Source: JAGWBD01 sp965197455
GTDB lineage: Bacteria; Chloroflexota; Anaerolineae; Aggregatilineales; Phototrophicaceae
Length of the DNA: 64,000 bases
Assembly (NCBI GenBank): GCA_965197455.1
Contig: OZ240208.1
Location: 1-64,000, forward strand
Direction: 5' to 3'
Shown here in pieces: positions 14,996 to 23,829 of this stretch; the first letter of the stretch is position 1; every line of letters begins with the position of its first letter. A model generated the notes under the pieces. That model did no database searches. It worked only from the letters and a program-made list of their open reading frames with translations, and was not told the origin of the DNA. Made by a program: the position numbers and the translations under genes.

Positions 14996-16981
14996 TCAGG
15001 CGGCCCGCTGCGGCCAGTCGAGGTCGTCAGGCGCGCAGTCGATTGCAACCTCCTCCGGCATCAGTTCCGGCAGCAGGTAGAGGATGGCGACGCCGTCGCC
15101 CACGCCAGGCACTGCGAAGCAACGCGCCGGCTGAAAATTGTAATCGATGAGCCATTGTGGCAGTCGCTCACAGCCCTTGTCCCAGCCTGGCGTGTAGATG
15201 ATTGCCTGTGGGTTCGTTAATGGCCAATACTCCGGCGCTCCCCATGAAAAGGAGCAAGTACCGGCAAAGTTCAGACGTTGCGCCATGCCGTGATACAGTT
15301 CGAGCGTACCGGCAACCACAATATCCTCAGCGGGCAACATCCTGTCGATTTCCCTGCTGATGTCAATCAGCATATCCCGTTCCTCGTTAATGGTCCGGTT
15401 TGCACGAGCCACATCTCCGAGGTGTAATACGCTGAGAAGCAGGAAGGCCAGCAACAGGTACAGGGCCCCGAATGAAATCTGTGGGCTGTGGCAGGCAGGC
15501 AGTCTTGCGCCGGGACCAGGAAAAGCGGAAAGCCAGGCCCCTGACCACAGGCACAGGAAAGGTAACCAGAACAAAATATAGTGGTGATTGAAATGAGCCC
15601 ATGTCAGAATCACGAAGGCAAAGGAACCGGCAGCGATTATCAGCAAGGGGCCATCCGTTGTTTTCCGGCGCCGAAGCCCGGAAAGCAAGGCAGGAACAAA
15701 CAGAACCAGAATGTACGGTTGCAGATACAAAATGGACTGAAGCAACTTCAACAGATAGGTAAATCGAAATCCACTCCCGGACTGGGCGCTTCCGATATTT
15801 GCTTCCCAGGCCCAGGTTTTGCTGATCAGATCGGGTATTGCAGTCAGATGAACGCCGGGCAGGGCGAGGTGATAACCTGACCAGAGCAGCCCGTATGCGG
15901 CAGCACCCGACATGAATCCAACAAGAGTTGCGCCCTTGGACATGTCACCTGCCGAACGCAATCCATTCAGAAATTTCAACAGAAAAAGTAATGTAAACAT
16001 GAACGCAAAAAAGGCGCCATACGGATGTCCGTCTATGGTCGAACAGGCCAGGAATCCGCAGAGAAAGCTGAGTAGGCGAGGCCGACGTGCCTCTGAATCA
16101 TGTGCATATACATGGCAGCACAACGCAATGCCGGTTGCGGTGGCCACCCAGACATCACTGCGGGCTGTCACAAGGTGCAGGGGAAGCGCGATACCTAACA
16201 CTGCGCTGATCAGGGCTGCGCTGCGGCCGTAGAGCTTTCGTGCGATCAGATAGAGAAAGGGTGTCGTCAGCCAGGCGAGTAGAAGATTGAAAAATCGCAA
16301 CTGCAACAGACCTTCACCAAACACCCGCATGTAGGCGCCGTAGATTGGCCAAAACCCCAGAATATACAGCCAGGTATCCGCAGTTCGACTGGCGTCCACC
16401 ATGACAAATTCCTGCGGCGAACTGAATAGTCTCAGCCCATTACCTACAATCCGGATTTCATCAGCGAAATGAACCACGGGGACCTGTCCGATGTACTGTG
16501 CGGCGAGCAGTAGATATACGACTGCAAGCAGGATAAGGACAAGCCTGGCATCAGGCAGGGATACGAACTTGCTTGCAATGCCGGTTCGGTGAAACAGGTA
16601 CAACATCACGACCGCAATACTTGCCAGGGACAAACTCACGAACAGAATAATTACCCTGTCCTCATTGCTGGCCAGCCAGCTATGCAAGACATGATGGAGA
16701 ACGGGGAGGATAGCCAGCCCGGCTGCCATCGTTGCCCACCCCTGGCGCTTCGAAAGCGGGACGGCATTTTGGCGAAAAATGCGGGCGCGCAGGGAAGTGT
16801 TAATTAGCAGGGCGGTCAGGAATGTGGCCATGGTCACAAAGGCAAGCAGAAATGCATAGCGTGATGACCAGCGACCCAGCACCGTTGCTTCCGTGCTGCT
16901 GTGTCTGGCCATGAGCAGCAGGGTAATCAGCCCGAATATTGCAAGCAATCGAAGGATGGAAGTGGTCGTCATTCCTTGCAT
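14996..16981 (-). CDS. GT-C fold membrane glycosyltransferase (GT39/ArnT-like), copy 2
   Basis: A protein of about 661 residues with a dozen or so hydrophobic helices, resembling dolichyl-phosphate-mannose/ArnT-type transferases that use lipid-linked sugars on the outer face of the membrane. An acidic motif after the first helices (VHFADEIRI) is the likely catalytic site. The ATG at 16981 was chosen because AAGGGG lies 9 bases upstream and the protein then aligns with its upstream paralogue; a GTG at 17026 would overlap the paralogue stop by GTGA. It is clearly homologous to the preceding gene along the whole length (shared TVLGRWS, YGAF/YGGAF and PARCF-PG-GDGVAILYL). Its GC is visibly lower than that of the copy before it. 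Confidence 0.78.
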   Translation of the reverse strand: MQGMTTTSILRLLAIFGLITLLLMARHSSTEATVLGRWSSRYAFLLAFVTMATFLTALLINTSLRARIFRQNAVPLSKRQGWATMAAGLAILPVLHHVLHSWLASNEDRVIILFVSLSLASIAVVMLYLFHRTGIASKFVSLPDARLVLILLAVVYLLLAAQYIGQVPVVHFADEIRIVGNGLRLFSSPQEFVMVDASRTADTWLYILGFWPIYGAYMRVFGEGLLQLRFFNLLLAWLTTPFLYLIARKLYGRSAALISAVLGIALPLHLVTARSDVWVATATGIALCCHVYAHDSEARRPRLLSFLCGFLACSTIDGHPYGAFFAFMFTLLFLLKFLNGLRSAGDMSKGATLVGFMSGAAAYGLLWSGYHLALPGVHLTAIPDLISKTWAWEANIGSAQSGSGFRFTYLLKLLQSILYLQPYILVLFVPALLSGLRRRKTTDGPLLIIAAGSFAFVILTWAHFNHHYILFWLPFLCLWSGAWLSAFPGPGARLPACHSPQISFGALYLLLAFLLLSVLHLGDVARANRTINEERDMLIDISREIDRMLPAEDIVVAGTLELYHGMAQRLNFAGTCSFSWGAPEYWPLTNPQAIIYTPGWDKGCERLPQWLIDYNFQPARCFAVPGVGDGVAILYLLPELMPEEVAIDCAPDDLDWPQRAA

Positions 16982-17022
16982 CTGCGAAATCCCCTTCTGC
17001 AAGTGATGGCGGGGGTTCACCT

Positions 17023-18999
17023 TCACGTGCCTTCCAGCCAGGCCAGGTCGTCAGGCGTACAGTCGATGGCGCGTTCCGGTGGCATCAACGCCGGTTCCAG
17101 GTAGAGGATAGCGACGCCGTCGCCGAAGCCAGGCACGGGGAAGCAGCGCGCCGGCTGAAAGTCGTGCTCGATCAACCAGCTGTCCAGATCGGAATAGCCG
17201 TCATCCACGCCGAGAGTCACGATAATCGCCTGCGGCTCATCAAAGGCCCAGTAGGCATCCAGTCCCCAGGTGAAGCTGAAGTTGACGCCATAGTTCAGCC
17301 GCTGCGGCATGCCCAGGTAGTACCCGGGGTCACCGGCAACGACGATGTCATCAGCAGGCAATATACGGTCAATCTCGCGCCCGATCTGCTCCATTTGCAG
17401 AATTTGTGCCTGATTGCGGCGCAGAGCCACTTCATTTGCCCTGGCGTGGCCGAAAATGGCGTAGAGGCATACGCTTGCCAGCAGCACATAGAACGCGCCG
17501 ACAGACAGACGTACGCTGCCTGTGGACTGCGTTTCGGCGCCGCAGTAAAACTCCGGCAGCCAGGCGCCGAACCAGAGGCATACAAACGGGAAGATAAAGA
17601 TCAGGTAGAAATCGTTGACGTGCGCCAGCATCAGGCCCACGACCAGCAAGGCCCCGCCTGACAAAAACAACAGCATGCGGTCCGTTGCGCTGCGCCGCTT
17701 CAGTGCAGCCATGAGGACGATGGCCAGCAGCAGCAGCTCCGCCGGCGCGCTGTAGAAGTAGATCTTGAGCTGGCTCAGGATGTTGCTCAGGGTGAGTCCG
17801 ACCTGCGCATTTGCGTTGCTGATGCTGGATTCCCAGGCCCAGGTTTCGCGCAAAAGCTCCGGCACATCTGCGAGCGCTGTGCCAGGCAAGGCGATGTGAT
17901 AGCCTGCCCACAGCAGCGTAAAGAGAGCGCAGCCGGCCACAAAACTCCAGAAGGCCGGGTCGCGCCAGCGACCACCCTGGCGCAGATCGTGCAGCCAGCG
18001 CCACAGCCAGAGCAGACAGAACATGAGCGCGAAAGCGCCGCCGTAGATGTGTCCCTCCACGGCAGAGACGGCTGCGAAGCCACAGAGACCGCTGCAAATG
18101 GCGGGGCGTCGCGCTTCGCGTGCCCGCAGCATGGCATAGAGCGCGATCGAGGTGGCGGTTGCGACCCAGCTGTGGGTGAGGACCCAGTTGTATTGCAGGG
18201 GGATTGAAATGCCTAGCGCGAGTGCCGCGAAGGCGGCCGTATTGCCGAAGAGCCGACGCGCGCTTAAGGTGATAAAAGGCAGCGCCAGCGCGCTCACCAG
18301 CAGATAGAAGAAGCGCGCCTGGTTCAGGCCGACGCCAAAGATTTTCATATACATGCCAGACAGGGGCCAGAGCATGGCGAAGTTAAACCAGGTGTCCGCA
18401 TTGCGCTCGGGCGACAAGATGAAGCTGTATATGTCGGCGGCCTGGCGTACACCGCTGTTCAGTATGATGAGATCGCTGCCCCGATGGACCTCCGGCGACT
18501 GACCGATCCATGCCGCTGCCTGCAGCAGTTGCAGACCGAGCAGCAGGGTTAGCAGCAGCCTGGGACGGCGCAGATTCACGGACAGATAGCCGGCGCCGCT
18601 GCGGTGCATGAACCACAGCACTGGCAGGGTCAGGCCTGACAAGGTCAGCATCACCAGCGCGCGCAGCAGACTGCTTTCTTCGACCGGCAGCAACGCCTGC
18701 AGCACAAGGTACGCGACAGGCAGGAGCAGCAAGCCGCCCGCCAGCAGCGTCCACGCCAGGCGGCGCGAGGCTGGTTCTGCCGAACGGTGCAGCAGACGCG
18801 CGCGCCAGGCCGGCACGCTGAACACGCCCAGCGCCAGCGTCGCCGCGGCCAGCAGCAGCAGCAGATATGCGTAGGGCAGCGACCAGCGACCGAGCACGGT
18901 CGGCGTTTGGCTGCTGTGCGCAAGCAACCACGCCAGAGTCAGCAGGGCTGCGATGAAGGTCAGCGGCGCCAGCAAGCGTGTAACAGTTTGGACCTTCAC
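17023..18999 (-). CDS. GT-C fold membrane glycosyltransferase (GT39/ArnT-like), copy 1
   Basis: A 658-residue polytopic membrane protein, first of a tandem pair. Hydrophobic helices alternate with short loops. The C-terminal soluble tail ends in FPVPGFGDGVAILYLEP, matched in copy 2. The start is GTG at 18999 with only a weak ribosome site. The position equivalent to the DE motif of copy 2 reads GSDLIILN, so the acidic catalytic pattern differs between copies. Members of this superfamily glycosylate proteins or cell-wall glycans from polyprenyl-phosphate sugars; the acceptor here is unknown. Confidence 0.78.
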   Translation of the reverse strand: MKVQTVTRLLAPLTFIAALLTLAWLLAHSSQTPTVLGRWSLPYAYLLLLLAAATLALGVFSVPAWRARLLHRSAEPASRRLAWTLLAGGLLLLPVAYLVLQALLPVEESSLLRALVMLTLSGLTLPVLWFMHRSGAGYLSVNLRRPRLLLTLLLGLQLLQAAAWIGQSPEVHRGSDLIILNSGVRQAADIYSFILSPERNADTWFNFAMLWPLSGMYMKIFGVGLNQARFFYLLVSALALPFITLSARRLFGNTAAFAALALGISIPLQYNWVLTHSWVATATSIALYAMLRAREARRPAICSGLCGFAAVSAVEGHIYGGAFALMFCLLWLWRWLHDLRQGGRWRDPAFWSFVAGCALFTLLWAGYHIALPGTALADVPELLRETWAWESSISNANAQVGLTLSNILSQLKIYFYSAPAELLLLAIVLMAALKRRSATDRMLLFLSGGALLVVGLMLAHVNDFYLIFIFPFVCLWFGAWLPEFYCGAETQSTGSVRLSVGAFYVLLASVCLYAIFGHARANEVALRRNQAQILQMEQIGREIDRILPADDIVVAGDPGYYLGMPQRLNYGVNFSFTWGLDAYWAFDEPQAIIVTLGVDDGYSDLDSWLIEHDFQPARCFPVPGFGDGVAILYLEPALMPPERAIDCTPDDLAWLEGT

Positions 19000-19083
19000 T
19001 CTGACAAGCTGCCCGTCTTGATCTTTTCCATTAAATGGCAGAAATCGCGCTGTACGAGGCCGAAATGCACTCGGTAGCGCGAG

Positions 19084-19089
19084 AGTGTA
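19084..19089 (-). promoter_or_regulatory. -10 box for the GT-C pair
   Basis: Minus-strand TACACT lies 85 bases before the GTG start of copy 1. The -35 region is not clear. It lies in the 187-base divergent spacer between this gene and the VOC-family gene. Confidence 0.35.
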
Positions 19090-19099
19090 CCACGACGCG

Positions 19100-19114
19100 A
19101 CTCACCGCGTGAGT
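19100..19114. repeat. Small inverted repeat in a divergent spacer
   Basis: ACTCAC and GTGAGT form a perfect 6-base inverted repeat around CGC, between the minus-strand -10 box at 19084-19089 and a plus-strand TACACT at 19149-19154. It could be an operator shared by the divergent genes. It could also be chance. Confidence 0.3.
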
Positions 19115-19186
19115 TCGATGTCGTCGTCCAGGCTGCCTTGTCCTGCGCTACACTGGAGGCCGGCAAGGCTCAGGGAGGGGCAGCTC

Positions 19187-19651
19187 ATGCACATCACCGG
19201 CGCGGATCACACCTGCTACACCGTGACTGATCTGGAGCGCGCGCGCATCTTTTACTGCGACCTGCTCGGTTTCGAGATCGCCCATGCCCGCCCGCGCATC
19301 ACCAACCGCTACTTTCGCGACATCATTGGCATGCCGGACGCGGTCGTGCGCGACCTCTACCTGCGCATTCCCGGCACCAGCCACCACCTCGAGCTCTTCG
19401 TATACGAGCATCCCGCCGGCGTCGTGCTGGACAATCGCCCCAACAATGTCGGCAGCAGCCACATCGCCTACATCGTCGACGACCTGCGCGCACTGTATGC
19501 GCGCCTGAAGCAGCAAAAGCTGGTCGATATCGAGTTTATTTCTGAGCCGGTTTATCTCGACGAGGGGCCCAACCAGGGCGGCTGGGCGCTGTATATGCGC
19601 GACCCCAACGGCATCATCATTGAGATGTTCGAGAAAGCCGCCGAAGCTTAG
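19187..19651 (+). CDS. VOC (glyoxalase/extradiol dioxygenase) superfamily protein
   Basis: A 154-residue two-module VOC protein. The metal-ligand positions look intact: the early H of GADHTCYTV, SHIAYIV starting the second module, and the terminal E of IIIEMFE. HHLELF closes the first module. VOC enzymes include glyoxalase I, extradiol dioxygenases, epimerases and fosfomycin-type resistance proteins, so the reaction cannot be fixed. The start at 19187 follows GGGAGGGG at 6 bases; an upstream in-frame ATG has no such site. A TACACT at 19149-19154 could be its -10 box. Confidence 0.85.
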   Translation: MHITGADHTCYTVTDLERARIFYCDLLGFEIAHARPRITNRYFRDIIGMPDAVVRDLYLRIPGTSHHLELFVYEHPAGVVLDNRPNNVGSSHIAYIVDDLRALYARLKQQKLVDIEFISEPVYLDEGPNQGGWALYMRDPNGIIIEMFEKAAEA

Positions 19652-19675
19652 GCTATCAGTTCGGCAGTTGCCCGC

Positions 19676-20425
19676 CTAAAAGGCTTCGTCGAAGGGGTGG
19701 AAGAGGTGGTAGGCCGTCCAGCCGCCGTCAACGCGCAGCACCTCGCCGGTCACAAAAGAGGACTCCTGCTCGTCGGCGAGGAAGAGCGCCGCCTCCAGCA
19801 GCTCCTGTGGCTGCGCGGCGCGTCCCACGGGAATGCGACCGAGCAACTGTTCGTCAGGCGCGTGCGCGCCCTGCTGCACGATTCCGCGCGCGATGGCGTT
19901 GACGCGCAGGCCATGCGGCGCCCATTCCACCGCCAGGCCCTTCGCCAGCATGAACAGGCTGGCCTCCAGCGCGCCGCGCAGCGTCTGGCCCGACTGTGCA
20001 AACAGGCCGGCGACCGAGGCAACGAAGACGACGCGGCCGCTGCCCTGGCGAATCATCACCGGGCCGATTGCGCGCGCGCAGTTTAAGGCCCCGCCGACTG
20101 CGGCGGCCAGCGCCGCGTCCTGCACCGCTGGCGCCAGCTCGCACAGGGGGCCGGCTGGCGCGGCGCCGACGTAATGCAACCAAATGTCGATGCGGCCGTA
20201 TTGGTCAACCACGCTGCCCGGCACGGACTGCACCGCCTGCGCGTTGCCCGGATCCAGCGCGAAATAATGCACGCCGATTGCTTCGGCAGCGCTGCCGCCC
20301 TGACCGTCGCTGCCAGCCAGCGCGACCTGCGCGCCCTCGGCCATGAAGGCCTGCGCCAGCGCCAGACACAGCGCATCGCCAGAACCGGTGATCAGCGCGA
20401 CCTGGCCCTCGAAGCGTGCGCTCAT
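19676..20425 (-). CDS. SDR-fold protein lacking catalytic residues
   Basis: A 249-residue protein that aligns with short-chain dehydrogenases throughout, including VFVASVAG and the C-terminal RVDGGWTAYHLF. The cofactor motif reads TGSGDALC where active SDRs have TGxxxGIG. The YxxxK catalytic site reads RGALE at the aligned position, so both Tyr and Lys are missing. It is therefore probably a non-catalytic partner. Its start overlaps the stop of a fully active-looking SDR by ATGA, which favours translational coupling and a hetero-oligomer. The start at 20425 is fixed by this overlap. Confidence 0.85.
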   Translation of the reverse strand: MSARFEGQVALITGSGDALCLALAQAFMAEGAQVALAGSDGQGGSAAEAIGVHYFALDPGNAQAVQSVPGSVVDQYGRIDIWLHYVGAAPAGPLCELAPAVQDAALAAAVGGALNCARAIGPVMIRQGSGRVVFVASVAGLFAQSGQTLRGALEASLFMLAKGLAVEWAPHGLRVNAIARGIVQQGAHAPDEQLLGRIPVGRAAQPQELLEAALFLADEQESSFVTGEVLRVDGGWTAYHLFHPFDEAF

Positions 20426-21213
20426 TGTGACGCCCCGGGCAGGCCATCCCAGGCGATCCAGCCGCCGTCCACTGCGATGGTGGTGGCGGTGATGTAGCTG
20501 GCGCGGTCGCTGACGAGGAAACGCGCCACATTGGCGATTTCCTCTACTTCCGCCACGCGCCCCATGGGTGTGCGCCGGTTGTACTGCTCCAGCGAGGCCA
20601 CGTGCTCGTCGACCAACTGCTGCAGCATGGCGGTGCGCGTCACTCCCGGCGCCACGCTGACCACGCGCACACCGCGTCGCGCCCACTCACAGCCGACGTT
20701 CTCGGTCAGGCTGATGACGCCAGCCTTGGCCGCGTTGTAGGCGCTGCGCAGCGGCCAGGCGCCGTAGCCGGCGATCGAGCTGACGTTGAGGATGACGCCC
20801 GCGCCCTGTTGCAACATGACCGCACCGGCTGCGCGCATGCAGAGAAAGACGCCGGTGAGCATGACGTCGATCTGCAGCGCCCAGTCGGCGGAAGGGTAGC
20901 TTTCGGTCGGGCCGGCGAGGGTCATGCCGGCATTGTTGACGAGGATGTCGATGCGGCCATGGCGCTGCTGCACGGCGTTGACCAGCTCAGCGACGCTGTC
21001 GGGGTCGCGCACGTCGCAGGGCTGCGCCCAGGCGCAGTGGCCCGCGTCACGCAGTTGCTGTGCGGCCCGCTCGCCCGACTCGGGGTCGAGTTCGGCGATG
21101 ACGGCGGTGGCGCCGGCCTCACAAAAGGCGCTGGCGATGCCGTAGCCGATGCCGCGCCCCGCGCCGGTCACGATGGCGATGCGCCCCGCCAGTTCGTTGT
21201 CACGCGTGCTCAT
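20422..21213 (-). CDS. Short-chain dehydrogenase/reductase (SDR)
   Basis: A 263-residue classical SDR with TGAGRGIG for NAD(P), NNAGM, the active-site Ser in NVSSIAG, and YNAAK carrying Tyr and Lys. The substrate is unknown; 3-oxoacyl or sugar alcohols are common for this group. The start at 21213 gives the normal family N-terminus. Its stop overlaps the degenerate SDR gene, so the two are made together. Confidence 0.9.
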   Translation of the reverse strand: MSTRDNELAGRIAIVTGAGRGIGYGIASAFCEAGATAVIAELDPESGERAAQQLRDAGHCAWAQPCDVRDPDSVAELVNAVQQRHGRIDILVNNAGMTLAGPTESYPSADWALQIDVMLTGVFLCMRAAGAVMLQQGAGVILNVSSIAGYGAWPLRSAYNAAKAGVISLTENVGCEWARRGVRVVSVAPGVTRTAMLQQLVDEHVASLEQYNRRTPMGRVAEVEEIANVARFLVSDRASYITATTIAVDGGWIAWDGLPGASQ

Positions 21214-21268
21214 GTAGCGGCTTTCAGGTCGACTGTGTAATAAAGGGAGATGCAAAAAATGAATTGGA

Positions 21269-21726
21269 TCATATAAATTTCCATCCCATTTCGCGCATGA
21301 AACCGACAATGTTCATGCAATCCACACCCTCACACTTGCATATGAAAGGGATTTTGCGATTCTCTTTGATCCGAATTTCTCTTCTGTAACTACCTTGAGG
21401 TTGTGACGAATTGCAAGTGAAATTACGAACGGGTCGGCTACAATATTGCTCGCATGACTAATTTTGTGAAGCTCATGATCATTAATTATGTTTGTTGCTG
21501 TTTCCTGTATTTCTTTGTCTAATGAAACGATGAAATTGCTTCGATCTTTTACCCATGTTAACAAACCATCATCTTTTCTTGAGAGTTCCACTTGAACATA
21601 CTCGTGCGCAACTAGAATCGAGTTGTCGCAAGCCTCAGTAAACATCTCCCACATTTTTTCGAATACATCTTGAGGATAGTAGCGGTACCAGTCGATTAAT
21701 GAGCTGGTATCGATTGAATATTTCAT
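21269..21726 (-). pseudogene. DUF4411 PIN-like toxin gene, frameshifted near its 3' end
   Basis: The readable frame gives 137 residues with the DUF4411 N-terminus MKYSIDTSSLIDWYR (acidic D6), a middle acidic E47, and ADPFVISLA (D98), the PIN-like nuclease pattern. It ends abruptly after EEKFGSKRIAK. In the -1 frame the expected family C-terminus follows (KIPFICKCEGVDCMN, then REMGWKF) and stops at 21269. One missing A in the A4 run at 21352-21355 (T4 on the plus strand) explains this exactly. The restored protein would have 152 residues. Its start overlaps the ImmA/IrrE gene by ATGA. Either the toxin is inactivated or the run was misread. The region is AT-richer than its neighbours. Confidence 0.8.
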
Positions 21727-22931
21727 GCCAGTACCCGTGCCAAGTCGTCCCTGATGTTTTCAATGTGTTTCAGCTTTGTATCAAGGTATTCGGAAAGCTG
21801 ACTTGAATGAATGGCATCCTGGTCATAGGCATCAAGCACAGTTGAAACAATACGTGTGCCGTGGCAGCGGACGAACTTCGTGTGGAACTTAGGCCCTCCT
21901 CCCGTCTTGGCGCTGGTTTGCTGCCGTTCTTCCCACTCCTTCTGCCATTGAGCCCGCATTTCGGAGTAGTGCTCGTGAGACGTTCTTCTGATGTAGAGCA
22001 GGCGACGCAGGATCATCTCCTTGCTAACTTTGTACTGATTCGCCAAACGCAGTAGCTCACCATCTTCCCAGATCAGAGAGGTTTTAAGTCTGACTGAAGA
22101 TTCCGACTTAAGATTGTCGGCGGGTACAAGCAACTCCCCGGCAAATGCATTGCAAAAGACCTCATCTGTGACTGGGGAATCGAATTCCTTGAAGTTACTG
22201 AGACCTGACTGCCGCAGAATAAGATGACCGAGTTCATGCATGATTGTAAAGATTCGGCCGGTCTCGGAGTCCCTTGAATTTATTATGATGATGGGAAGTT
22301 TGTCGAAGTGCAGCGCAACACCGCGCATCTCCTCAACCTCGACAGCAAAGCGATTGAAAAACCCGGTCTGAAACACCAGAATGCCCAAACTCTCCACGGC
22401 CAAACGCCACATCCTCAGCGCACCTCCGAAGGTTCTGCAAGATTTCTGGTCTTCAACTGATACTCGCAACAAGCCCCGCACTCTTTGCGCTAGGTCGGCA
22501 GGGGATTCGTCTGGTTTGTGGACGATATCAAACCTTGAGATTTCCTCGTCTATTTCTTCCGTGAGATCGAACAGGATTTCTCTTCGACGGGCCGCCTCAC
22601 GCAATTCAAGCACAAGACCTGGCGACTTCTTCGCACTTTCTGTATCCGGGAGGGTTCGCCAGTCTTCGAGTTTGTCGTAAGGCTCGTCCCACTGTGTTGG
22701 TGGCTGGGGAAAGTAAAAAGCAGCAAAGGGGCGCTTATATACGTTGGCAATCTTGAAAAGCTGCTTCACGGTTGGGCGAGCAGTCTCGCCCTCGTCCTCG
22801 CCTTCCCAGTCCGCCAACTTTTCGGGAGCTACCCCAATCTTTTTTGCAGCTTCGTCCAGGTCATATCCGATGGTTTCCCGCCCCCATTTCAGCAGGTCGG
22901 GATTGATAATGGCGTCTGCGCTTCTACTCAT
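21723..22931 (-). CDS. XRE-type HTH plus ImmA/IrrE metallopeptidase (antitoxin-like)
   Basis: A 402-residue protein. An N-terminal helix-turn-helix (IGYDLDEAAKKIGVAPEKL, about residues 21-39) is followed by an ImmA/IrrE zinc peptidase domain with HELGH at 232-236 and a downstream glutamate in NAFAGELL. This arrangement (COG2856) is the usual partner of DUF4411 PIN proteins, where it is thought to act as regulator and antitoxin. The start at 22931 has no strong ribosome site. Codon use and GC are lower than in flanking genes, suggesting acquisition by transfer. Confidence 0.88.
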   Translation of the reverse strand: MSRSADAIINPDLLKWGRETIGYDLDEAAKKIGVAPEKLADWEGEDEGETARPTVKQLFKIANVYKRPFAAFYFPQPPTQWDEPYDKLEDWRTLPDTESAKKSPGLVLELREAARRREILFDLTEEIDEEISRFDIVHKPDESPADLAQRVRGLLRVSVEDQKSCRTFGGALRMWRLAVESLGILVFQTGFFNRFAVEVEEMRGVALHFDKLPIIIINSRDSETGRIFTIMHELGHLILRQSGLSNFKEFDSPVTDEVFCNAFAGELLVPADNLKSESSVRLKTSLIWEDGELLRLANQYKVSKEMILRRLLYIRRTSHEHYSEMRAQWQKEWEERQQTSAKTGGGPKFHTKFVRCHGTRIVSTVLDAYDQDAIHSSQLSEYLDTKLKHIENIRDDLARVLA

Positions 22932-23052
22932 ATGGCATCATCGCAAGGCATAATCATCGGCTCCAGTCTACAAGTCTTTGGCAGGGGTCGCAAAGTCCAC
23001 TATCTGCGCGCTACACTGACCGCGCTGCGGATGTGGAACGGGGGCTGCCTGG

Positions 23053-23829
23053 GTGGAAATCGAGCTGACGGTAAGCGGCTTTGCGGAGCGCGCGGTCTTC
23101 CCCGCAGCGGAAGTCGAGTCGCTGCATCGGCCGCTGCTGCGGCGCTTGACCCGCCTGGCTGCAGACGCGCCAGCGCCATTCGTCGTGCTGCTGGCCGCGC
23201 CGGCGGGAGCGGGCAAGTCCATCCTCGCCGCTTACTGGGAGTGGCTTTCACAACAGGACGATTCGTTACTGACGGCGCAGGCGTTGTCGATCGACGGCTT
23301 TCACTTGCCCAACGACATCTTGCGGCAGCGCAAAATCCTGCGCGACGGACGCGAGCATCTGTTGCATGATTTCAAGGGCGCGCCCGAAAGCTACGATCTG
23401 GCGGGATTGCGCAGCAAGCTGAAAGCACTGCGCCAGGGGCGAACCACCCGCTGGCCGCTCTACGACCGCAACATCCACGACCCCGTCGCAGAGGCCATTG
23501 CGGTGCGGGCAAGGCTGCTCATCATTGAGGGCAACTGGGTGCTGCTGGATGAGCCTGGCTGGCGCGAGTTGAGCGGCCTGGCCGACTTCAGCGTCTTCCT
23601 TGAGCTGGATCTGGCCCTGGCGCGCGAGCGCTTGCGGCGGCGCAAGCAGCGTGGCGGCTATGCCAAAGACTGGATTGAAGGCCATTACGCGCGCAGCGAC
23701 GGCCCCAACACCCAACGCATTTTGACGCGGCGCCTGCCGACGGATGTCACGCTACTCTGGTGTCAAACGGGAGCGCAGGGCGGCTGGCAGCTTCAGGCCG
23801 ACGCAGGCACAGGAGAGAACACCCCATGA
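23053..23829 (+). CDS. P-loop nucleoside/sugar kinase-like protein
   Basis: A 258-residue P-loop kinase related to uridine kinase, phosphoribulokinase and pantothenate kinase. The Walker A loop is APAGAGKS, the DGFH motif of the group follows (SIDGFHLPNDIL), then PLYDRNIHDP and the strand LLIIEGNWVLL. It presumably phosphorylates a small sugar or nucleoside. The start is GTG at 23053 after a GGGGG run. The stop overlaps the ATG of an enolase-superfamily enzyme by ATGA, so the two are translationally coupled and may handle the same sugar-derived substrate. Confidence 0.8.
   Translation: MEIELTVSGFAERAVFPAAEVESLHRPLLRRLTRLAADAPAPFVVLLAAPAGAGKSILAAYWEWLSQQDDSLLTAQALSIDGFHLPNDILRQRKILRDGREHLLHDFKGAPESYDLAGLRSKLKALRQGRTTRWPLYDRNIHDPVAEAIAVRARLLIIEGNWVLLDEPGWRELSGLADFSVFLELDLALARERLRRRKQRGGYAKDWIEGHYARSDGPNTQRILTRRLPTDVTLLWCQTGAQGGWQLQADAGTGENTP

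Noticed and set aside
20426..20686. N-terminal extension of the degenerate SDR
   Set aside because: The extension reads the 3' end of the active SDR gene in another frame. The ATGA overlap at 20422-20425 sets the start.
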